The notes under the pieces were generated by a model. The model was given only the letters and a program-made list of their open reading frames with translations, did no database searches and was not told where the DNA came from. The position numbers and the translations under genes were made by a program. A stretch of DNA of 64,000 bases, from positions 9,976,869-10,040,868 of the forward strand of contig NC_088711.1 in assembly GCF_963576615.1 (NCBI RefSeq). Reading direction: 5' to 3'. Shown here one piece after another: positions 23,254 to 33,500 of the stretch. The stretch is from Watersipora subatra. Its lineage: Eukaryota; Bryozoa; Gymnolaemata; Cheilostomatida; Watersiporidae. Position 1 is the first letter of the stretch, and each line of letters opens with the position of its first letter.

Positions 23254-24372
23254 CAGTCAAACATGGATAACTCGAACTTCACGGGACCGAGCAAAAGTGT
23301 TCGAATTATTAGAGGGTTCAAGTTATCAGAGCACTGTCACAAGTCCATGTAATTACTTATTTATTAGTAGATACATGTACATATGCAAACTATAATATAA
23401 ATCAAAAGCACAAATGGCTTGTTTCAAATTAAATGCTTCTAATGTAAAGTTTAAAACGTTTTTATCAAAAAGTATAGAGATTTTTCTATCATTTGAGATT
23501 GGTTTGTTGTTTGAGGTGATGTTATTGCCAGGACATTTTTTAGATTGACATTGGCAAAACTTGATCGTTGTTGAAATGCTCAAAAGAAAAGACATTTTTT
23601 TCTTTTGAGCGTTTTACCCACGATCAATTTTGCCGATTTTTCTTGAAGTTTATGCAAAGATTACCTTACTTTACCTGGGATTCGTTAAGAGCAACACTCC
23701 GAGGCAGTTCAATTAGAAGTTTTACGAGGTTTTACGGTACATTGTATATCACTCACGCTTTTTGAATGGATACTTATTGAATGTACACACGTATTCTGTG
23801 TTTAGGTCAAACGATGAATAGTTTTTTAGCTAAGACAACGTATACATTTAATTACAACAATTTTTAAGACGTTTTAAACATTCAACATTCCGACGTTGAT
23901 TCAACACGGAATCAACGTCGGAAAACTATTCATCACGGGCTAGCCGGGTCACGCACTCAAGGATTTTCGCCACGCACATACAAAACAACATGCTGTTTTT
24001 GTTTTGTATGTGCGTGGCGAAAATCCTTGCGTGCGTGACCCGGCAAGCCCGTGCTATTCATCGTATAGCAGTATAAATCAAATTTGACCGAACCTTTAGA
24101 AAAGTCGTTGACAAAAATATTTTGCCGATGGTAATAACAACGCTTATGAATTACGAAAAGATGAGGTTTACCTCTATGGCTTTGAATAAAGTGATTTTCT
24201 AAAGCGGTAACAACCGTTTCGGTAGCCATTGGGCAAAAAAACAGTTCGAATTAACAGTGTTGAGTTCGAGTTATCTATAGCAATTTATCATTACGTGGGA
24301 ACGGACCAAAGAAACCGTTCGAATTAACCATGTGTTCGAGCTATCCGTGGACGAGTTATCCATGTTTGACTG
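23254..24372. mobile_element. Pogo/Tc-like non-autonomous element, copy A
   Basis: Termini CAGTCAAACATGGATAACTC and its inverse, flanked by TA on both sides (23252-23253, 24373-24374), the target site of Tc1/mariner/pogo elements. Subterminal TTCGAATTA-type inverted motifs recur. 1119 bases; contains an extra internal block with a long hairpin that copy B lacks. No transposase was seen. Confidence 0.9.
23934..24053. repeat. 120-base hairpin inside copy A
   Basis: Arms of about 56 bases start CACGGGCTAGCCGGGTCACG and end with the near-exact inverse (CCCGGCAAGCCCGTG). The short loop is near 23992. Absent from copy B, so probably a separate foldback insertion. Confidence 0.9.
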
Positions 24373-24833
24373 TACTATCATTGATACATCAATTGCCCCA
24401 AAACCAAATCTCACGCATTGTCCCACTCTTGGGTTGGCAGGTCTGCAACTGATAAAAGTGAACTTCGAACACTCAAGCCTTGTACGCTTAAACTTAAGTA
24501 TTAATCACTAAGTGTCTGTTTTTTTAGACATGTTTGGCTAGTTTTCCATAGATCTAGGAAGTTTAATTATACACTGGTAGACATTCAGGTCTAAGTTCAG
24601 CCTTACATTTTACTAGTTGAGTGATCTGTGTCTTTCGGTATAATGCGAGCCAATAAGTCAGCATTTATTGGATAAATTGACTGCTGGCAGTATAGCCGGA
24701 GAACAATTCTGTGGTATTCTTAGGTGCTTTCAAGAAACTAAAACATTGCTTTTCAATCTTCTATCTCTTTGAGCCACATTGCTCCGCAAACAGATTTTGC
24801 AAGCATATAATGATATACAAGAAATTTTAAATA

Positions 24834-25593
24834 CGGTCAAACATGGATAACTCGCCCACGGATAGCTCGAACACATGGTTAACTCGAACGATTTCTTTGG
24901 TCCGTTCCCACGTAATGATAAATTGCTATAGATAACTTGAACTCAACACTGTTAACTCGAACTGTTTTTTGCCCAACGGCTACCGAAACGGTTGTTATCG
25001 CTTTAGAAAATCACTTTATTCCAAGCCATAGAGGTAAACCTCAACTTTTCGTAATTCATAAGCGTCGTTATTACCACCATCGGCAAAATATTTTTGTCAA
25101 CGACTTTTCTAACGGTTTGGTGAAATTTGATTTATACCAAACATCCGCTTAGCGATCACCCTTCGGAAGCAAGGTAAAGTGAGGTAATCTTTGCATAAAC
25201 TTCAAGAAAAATTGGCAAAATTGATCATGCGTAAAACGCTCAAAAAAAAAGATGTCTTTTCTTTTGAGCATTTCAACAACGATCAAGTTCTGTCAACGTC
25301 AATCTAAAAAATATCCTGGCAATAACATCACCTCAAACAACAAACCAATCTCAAGTGATAGAAAAATCTCTATACTTTTTGATAAAAACGTTTTAAACTT
25401 TACATTAGAAGCATTTAATTTGAAACAAGCCATTTGTGCTTTTGATTTATATTATAGTTTGTATATGTACATGTATCTACTAATAAATAAGTAAATACAT
25501 GGACTTGTGATAGTGCTCTGATAACTTGAACGCTCTGATAATTCGAACACTTTCGCTCGGTCCCGTGAAGTTCGAGTTATCCATGTTTGACTG
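24834..25593. mobile_element. Pogo/Tc-like non-autonomous element, copy B (inverted)
   Basis: 760 bases, same termini (CGGTCAAACATGG ... CCATGTTTGACTG) with TA on both sides (24832-24833, 25594-25595), in the opposite orientation to copy A and closely similar over both halves. Confidence 0.9.
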
Positions 25594-25595
25594 TA

Positions 25596-26776
25596 CTTGA
25601 TTATTGTGAGCCTCATCTACAACATTTGGATTTTTTTTAAAGGGGGTGGACCAGTAGCAAAGTTGCATTTTGCAGGAACAGTTACAAAATGGAAAACTTA
25701 TTTTTTATTCAGACTGGTGCAATCATCACTAGTTGTGCATTCATCCACGCAAGTAGTAGCGCAAGTCGATGATATATGTAGGTTATTAATATCACAATGT
25801 AGCTGGCTTGCTGAAAAATAATGTTTGACAATATATATTGTCATTATGTTGTTCAGTTATTACCCATATTTTTATAGAAACCTTGTTTAATATATCCTAA
25901 CATTACTTAAAATAACAACCCGTACTTTTAGGACACATTTGGGTTCTTTTCGGCCAAGTGTAACTTCCATAAGTGGTGTTTTTTTTTCAAAGAGCCACTA
26001 CTTTTTAAAATACTGAAACGATCATTTAATGGAAAGGAGAAAACCACTTACTTTGCTAAGTATAGCTGAAAACATAGTGCTGCCGGTTAGGTTGACTGCA
26101 TTACGTGTGACAGCAAATCATGCCGTATCCTAAATAGTAGTGTTCTGCTTTCACTCATTGTCTTCATATAAAACAACCATTTATATAAGTTTGCCATAAG
26201 TTAGAGCCATGGACTCAATTGTTGCAAGTGATCATATTTGATCACGAGTTGTCAAAATGCCAAGCTAGTTGCCTCACTGTGAAAGACTTGTCATCTCAAC
26301 GCCAACTTGCCAATGATTAAACCATTCAGACCAAATTCTGCGACTATGTCTAAGGGCATATATTCTAAATATGCCCTTAGACAGCATTGCTAAGGGCTGT
26401 GAGTTTACTACATGATGATTTATATCATTAGTAACTCTGTTCAATGGTTATTGAAATATTTTAAAATGCAAGAACTTTTGCCATTATTAAATTAAGATCA
26501 AGGTGAATGATGCAAAATATCCTGTTTGTAGCTACATGATTCCATTTTCTAACATTTTTTGATATATGTTCAAGGTCCATAAATTCCTTCACAAGCATTT
26601 ATAAAAATGCATAGATGGCAAGGTTTGAATATTAAAGTTCTTTAGCCTAAAGTTTTCACAAGTTATAGCCATCTTTCATATCTCCCTTCTTAATCCCCAA
26701 CTCTCAATACTACAACACCTATCAAAAACATAGGAATATTCTCTCGGTGATTTGGTCATAACGTTGTTTGCTATTG
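25596..26776. other. Upstream region of SHQ1
   Basis: Should hold the SHQ1 promoter and a possible 5' non-coding exon. I found no TATA box or clear first-exon donor. Contains the palindrome at 26347. Confidence 0.4.
26347..26383. repeat. Perfect palindrome, 15-base arms
   Basis: TGTCTAAGGGCATAT, a 7-base loop, then the exact inverse, about 440 bases before the SHQ1 start codon. Confidence 0.93.
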
Positions 26777-26821
26777 TTGCAGAGCATATACCAACCTTAC
26801 ATAAGGCATTACATTTCTAAG

Positions 26822-27521
26822 ATGCTGACTCCCCGGTTCACACTATCACAAAATGATGAATTTATCATCGCAAAAATTGAAACTCCGTATGTCAAGTTCT
26901 CTGATGGAGAGATGTGGATGCAGGACAATGAATTTTCTTTTTACTGCAAGCCTTACCATTTAAAACTCTATTTTTCTGGAGAGATTTTCGAAGACGGAAC
27001 AGAATTGGCCAGGTATGACGTCGAATCTGGCATTTTTACTATTAACATCCCTAAGATGGTAAAAGGTGAAAAATTTGAGAATCTTGATATGCTTACAAAA
27101 CTGGTCACTCCATCGACGGCGAACACTTCTGTCAAAGGTTCTGCAGTCATTGAGGTTCTGAACAGCTCTACCTATGATGAACTAGTCGATGAGACTACTG
27201 AAATTGATTGGTCGGTTGAGCAAGTTCTTCCAAAGGAAGATGAGGTAGATATAGGTTTGTCTCTATGTAGTTGCAACTATGGCTTTAATCTCAAACACAA
27301 GACAGTTTTTACCAAACTGAGGGAAGAAGCTCATGAGCTGTTGGACATCTTGAATCCGGAAGAAGCACCAGTGCAACAGCGACCAATCCTGCAGAAGCAA
27401 CAAGAAGTGAAGGATTTTAATTTAGAGCATTACATAGCTGACTTTTGTGACGACTCACTGATAGAAGAGTTAATTACATATACGTCTTCATCGGAGATAG
27501 CTTATAAGAAGTATCGCGAAG
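26822..27521 (+). CDS. SHQ1: SHQ1 exon 1 (CS domain and start of SHQ1 domain)
   Basis: Encodes residues 1-233 plus one base. The ATG at 26822 is chosen because SHQ1 proteins begin MLTPxF; the frame is open upstream to 26768, but that stretch crosses a likely acceptor. Donor GAAG|gtaaat. Confidence 0.93.
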
Positions 27522-30500
27522 GTAAATGACTAGAGATAGTTATATGCTATGCTGCTTTTAAGAGGCTTCTAGTTCAACTAATACCATATATCTATTATAA
27601 TATATGACAAAGTTTAAAGTGTTTGATTTATTTGAGCTTTTTTTTGATGGTTTGGATCAATTTTTAAGTTTTGTTACATCTCAATGCTCGTGTCACAAAA
27701 TCTTTCCCTTGTGCTATACACAATTCATTTGCTAAAATCTTTTCTAATAGGTAATGAGCTTTGGCACTGATTTATGTAAGTACTTACCTGTCGTTAAATC
27801 TCACATTATTGAATACTGATCGCTGTTGCTAAAAGTATAATGTAACTTATAAGTGGAACTAGCTTCAAGTGAAGCGTTTTATTGAAGCCAAGTTTAGCAG
27901 TTGAACCAAGTCTCATTTTTCTGTATTGACTGCGGTCTATCTTGTTGTTACGAGCATCATATAAATCAGACAGTGAATATAGCAAGAAGTAATATTTGAT
28001 GTAGTTAATGTTGGGTAAATATAATATAATGGTTACTATACCATACCAAGTGCTTTAGCTGGTCCACTCTGTATTTTTTCATTCATACCTAGTCAAACAT
28101 GTTTACATAAACTAAGTAGGGTAAAATATTCTTTGCTTCATATCTAAGTAAGATCAGATCGAATTGAGCTCCTAAGCATCTGCTGCTAAAATGGGAGATC
28201 TCTTTGGTTGCACTTTTATCTGCCTAATCCCTTTTCTCATTTCTCCCATCAGGAACAGCATCGCTGTCAAATCTGATTGTATACAGCAAAGACGAAGTTG
28301 AGGATCTGTTAAGATTACCAAGGAAGGACTATATACTAGACTCTGGAGAGACGAAGTCAGCACTGCTGGGATTGATAGATGTGCTATTCGCTTATCTTTA
28401 TGATATGAGGTTTGTTCGCTGAGACCCCAGGGCTGATACTCCTCCCTAAAAGGCCCATTAGGTTCGGCCCAAAATCACGTTTTAGGGGGGGTTTTCAGAC
28501 CATGAGGCACTGTCAGTGAATTTGCTACTTTAGGGGTGGCTTCCACAGCCAAGCCAGTAAAAGGGCCCATGCTCATTAAGGTTTTATTCAGCCAAAGTAA
28601 TACCAAAAAATTGCACCGAAATTCCAGTCTTCATTTTAATACAAATCGCATTAGAATCTGCATGCTTGCTGACGGGAAACAAATGGAAAAGAGACAGTCA
28701 ACACTGAATCATCTTAGCAACTCTTTAGCCATATACTCAGAACGAATGATATGCTATTTCTTTCATTGATATTTACTATGTTTTCCTTTGTAAATTAAAA
28801 TGATGATCTGATGGTTGATGTTTGGAATCAGTTTTATTAACCCTTTTTGCAGGCTTAGTGACATTTTGTCGTTTTGCGATACTGACGCTAGTCGGCAGAG
28901 CAACTATTATGTCGCCACACGAACGGTTTTTATAAATTGATTTATGGTTAGCTAATTGCCTGTTTTTGTTTAATTTTTTATTAATAGTAAACTACAATAT
29001 ATCAGTCTCTGTTAGCAACAAAAAATAAGCCGTTTGCAGAAAAAAAAACGATCGTTTTTGCAATACTAAACAAACAAAAAATTCGAAATCAAAACGTATC
29101 TAAATAAAATTGGGAATTTTGTTTGTAGGTTTTTTCTGCTTTATTAATGAATCATATTGGATGTTTAGCAGGGCTTAGAACCTGGGCGCCCTTTAGAAAA
29201 CTCCCAGTGTTTAGGGGGTGTATTTCAAATTGACCAACCAGGTGATTGGGGGTAGAATATCCAAATTCAAATTGACCAACCAGGTGATTGGGGGTACAAT
29301 ATCCAAGTCTGGGCCTATCCAGGTGGGTGTTTCTTTCAGAGTATCAGCCCTGGGGCTGAGACTCCCTCTTTTTGATCTAAAGTATATAAAAGGGTTTTGT
29401 CTTGACATAACTAACCCTGCATGATGAAATGAACGTCTTCACCTATCTCATATAGCAATAATTCCTTTGTCTAGCTCATCTATACCATGAGGTAGGTTAG
29501 GAGGCTCTATAGAGGCAGGGAATGGGTGATCGATTTGTAGCATAAGGTAGGTTAGGAGGCTCTATAGGGGCAGAGAATAGGTTATCAATCTGTAGCATGA
29601 GGCCCACTAGGTAACGAGATTTGTTGTCTAGTGGCAGAGGATTTGGTTAACAATTTTAGTGGGTATTCAATATCAACTGCAGGTTAAGCGTCTAATGTAC
29701 TGTCATAGCCTCTTTTATCATCTGAATATGCTAGTTGTATATAGCTGGTGCATTATGTGTACTAAAGTATACATATGATAAGGTCTGCTCTGTACACAGT
29801 AGTGTACATATGATAAGGTCTGCTCTGTACACAGTAGTGTACATATGATAAGGTCTGCTCTGTACACAGTAGTATACATATGATAAGGTCTGCTCTGTAC
29901 ACAGTAGTGCGCATATGATAAGTTCTGCTCTGTACTTAGTAGTGCGCATATGACTAGGTCTGCTCTGTATAAACTAGTGTGCATATGACTAGGTCTTGCA
30001 TGGAAGAAAACACTGTTGAGTCTTGCTGGACAGTAAGGAAGCTGAGCTCCTGCCTTTCATGGCTTGTCGTGCACGCTGACCTAAAGACTACGCTGTGTGG
30101 CTGCCTTAGACGAGCCTTGTCTTACCCTCTCTACAGACACTGGGTGCTTGCTATGAAGGTACTCATTTACTCTTTCCTCTCAGCTATCTCTCTTTCTTCC
30201 CCTTCTAGATGTTCTCTAGTTACTAGTTGCCAGCTATATATGATGTTACCTCCTGTATTGCTGGCAGCAGACTGGATACTGATGCGCTGTAGCAGGTGTT
30301 GGCATGTGTCTAGTCTGGTTGCTAGCACTCTATCGAGCTCGTACTGCATTCTCTCTGATTTGAACGCCTCTGCTCATCATATTTAGATGCGTATAGCTGC
30401 GCTTGTGGAGAAAGTTTTTGTTATCTCGGGAAAAAGTAAAATTTCATTAATTTCTAAAATGTTTTCATACTGTTTAGATGTTAGTAGTGCTCGTCATTTA

Positions 30501-33500
30501 CAAATACAACTCAGAGCAAGAAATTGAAGGTTTAAAAACTGTCATATGTACAGAATATTAGTTATAGACAACATATTTACCATCTTCAGCTACCATATTT
30601 TATGTGCTGCATGGATAAGATGCACTGGATAATAAGGCACAGCATTAATTAATATTTCAATTTCTGTCATTGTCCACACATAAGGAACTTCAGATTATAC
30701 GTAGGGTAACCTGATATAAATTCTGTCCAATACGATTAAGGGTGACTAGTAATGCTCAGGCATGTACAGTCACTTCTAAGGTTATATGAGATGGGTTTAT
30801 ATGGGCCTGTAAAGTATATGTCTTACCTTTTTCCTTTTATTCAGCTGAGTAGAGTCTATAAAAATGTTGCTGTAGATGGTTTTAAAAATTTTAGATATTA
30901 TATTTAATCAACATTAACTACGTCAAATATTACTTCTTGCTTTATTCACTGTCTGATTTATATGATGCTCGTAACAACAAGATAGACCGCAGTCAATACA
31001 GAAAAATGAGACTTGGTTCAACCGCTAAACTTCAACATTCTAATTGACTTCTTGCACCAACCATCGGGTACAAAGACTTCTTTTAGAGAAGCTTTCGTCG
31101 TCGGCCATCACTTTAGTAGGTTGGTGCGGGCTGTGAGGAAAAGTTTAGGCAACGCCTGGACCTTTAAAGCTGAATGAATAGCTAAACGTTTCATTAAGTT
31201 AAGGAAACTTACACTAGATCAAGAAAAAGGATGCCAGCTTTTCACATATTAAATATGCTGTTTTCAGTGTGTTGTGACAAACCAATGAAAGTAAATACCA
31301 ACCCCTGCTTCATTCCTAGCTCCCCCTAGTGCCAAATATGAGGAAACTTGAAGGTTGACTTGCAACAAAATTCACATGGCAGTTATTTGATATCAAAAGA
31401 TTTACCATGTCTTACTCTGCTGTGTTGTAGGTGCAAAATATGTGGAAATGTGATTACAAGCTCTTAAAAGCTCAAAAACGAACAGTTAATCGCAGCTATC
31501 ACGAACACACCGTAGATTGGAATCCCATTTCAAAACGGCTCAAATGGGACATAGCTGAATAAGATGGCTTCTGTTTACACTTTCATGCAACCTCATTCGT
31601 CGAAATATTTTCACAAATATACTTCACGCATTCAATAAAACCATGTCTATAATTGTCCTTACGTGTCTATTTCATGATCATTGTAATGCTGTCACTCTGA
31701 GCACTGGTTTCTTAAAACCTACCATAAAAATTCATTTAATTTTTTAACCTTAGCTCGAAGGAGTGCATATCATATTCTGACAAACATGACGAGCCTGTTG
31801 GTCACCTGTGATAGTCGGAAAAATGCTGCAGAAATTGTTCGCGCTATTTGGCAGGAGGTATGGGTCACATGATCAAATTATGAATAAATGATTAGACCAA
31901 GCTGAAACGAAACTGTAAAGTAGCGAGCATCTATATTTGATAAGGGTTTTTTGGTAAAACCCGAAGTGTTTGTCATAAACTAGTGCTACGAGACATTTTA
32001 TATTCAGCATTTTATTGGCCTTTAATTTCACGTGATAACATCACATGTCAAAACAATAGCGACAATGTTTGAGTACGTCATCGAAATAAAGAGATTCCAA
32101 ACTATGACGTTTTTGTGATGGCTGCGATTAATTGTTCGTTTTTTAGCTTTTAAGAGCTTATAATCACATTTCCACATATTTTGCACCTACAACACAGCAG
32201 AGTAAGACATGGTGAATCTTTTGATACTAAACAACTGTAATGTGAATTTTGTTGCAAGTCAACCTTTAAGAGTTACGTAAGGTTTGCTTGTTTGAACTTT
32301 GCAAGAACAGCTCTTCTCAACTGATGTGCATCCACGTGTTGTCTTCTATGCCTACTTTTATTTCTGCTAGTAATAGTCAGGTGTAATAACTATACGTGCA
32401 ATTATTCTGCAAATTCTAAGGGTGATTGATTGGTGCAATTGTTGAAGTGTTGGTTTGCAATGCTAAAAGTTGTGAGTTCGAATTCCACATGGTGCAATCT
32501 GTTTCGCAAACTCAATTGGGTCTTCGGATGGATGCAGAGACACAGTTTACTTGTACACTTATAGTTTAACTATAAACTTGCAGTTTATTATACACTTGTA
32601 CACTTATAGTACAGAATGCATCACAGTACCAGTATCGGAGAAGTAGTAACACGCATGCCTGTGTGGGTTATCATTAGTTTTTTTACAGTTTTACTCGTAG
32701 CAGTATGGTCATAAAGCTCATTCCACCAATATCTGCTGCTTTTTTATGCTGGGAAGTTTTAAGCAAATCTGTGAGCCAGTTTACCATCATGCTTTCAGCT
32801 CTTTATAAGCTAAACCCTACTCTAAACTTTTAGTAATAAATTATTGGTAGCTCAAACCATGAAACTCATCAGTTTACTCTAGCTAGCTAATTTTTTTAAC
32901 ATTTCAGAACTTGAAGTTTCATTACTTTTACTATTATTGTTTGTCGTTCATTTTCTTCGTATTTTATAGAGAAACCTGTAGATGTTTGTCGGTTCCTTTA
33001 GCTGATAAGAACTTTATAAGTTTTTTAATATCTTCCGTCAGTTTTTGGCGCATAACTTTGGAGCTAAGATGTTCAAATAGCAACAGTGTAACATAATAAC
33101 ATTTTATTGATTCAACTGCATTCCTGGTTTAGCAATGACCTATCTCAAATTGATAACTGACTATTGCCCAATTGCCTACGCTATATGAATTTTCATATAT
33201 GTATGAATTCCATGTTGATATAATTTCATAACTTACTATATGTTACTAGTAGCGTGACAGTCCAGCGCACTGAGATATAGGTGTGCCAATAGAGCACAGA
33301 AAATCACTATTTGCACAATTATGCTGAACTACTTGATGGTGGTCGATTGGCTCAGGTGTTAGACTATCAGTCCTTCAAGCCAAAAATCGTGAGTTTGAAT
33401 CCCGTTAACAGCTATGTTTTTTTCTTAACATTTGATATATTCGAACAGATGAATGGATGGACACTGCTGTTATTATAGTAAAAGTACTGAATGCCTGGCG

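Larger units (their letters stand above)
23151..24441. mobile_element. Older TIR element split by an insertion
   Basis: Left part 23151-23251 begins CCTGCCAACTCTCACGGATT; right part 24375-24441 ends GGGTTGGCAGG, its inverted partner. Both also share the GCGTGAGATTT region. The pogo-like element at 23254-24372 sits between them. Confidence 0.75.

Noticed and set aside
29993-30386. 135-codon frame extending past SHQ1 exon 3
   Set aside because: The gtactc donor at 30159 and the in-phase exon 4 continue the SHQ1 consensus; sequence beyond is unrelated to SHQ1.
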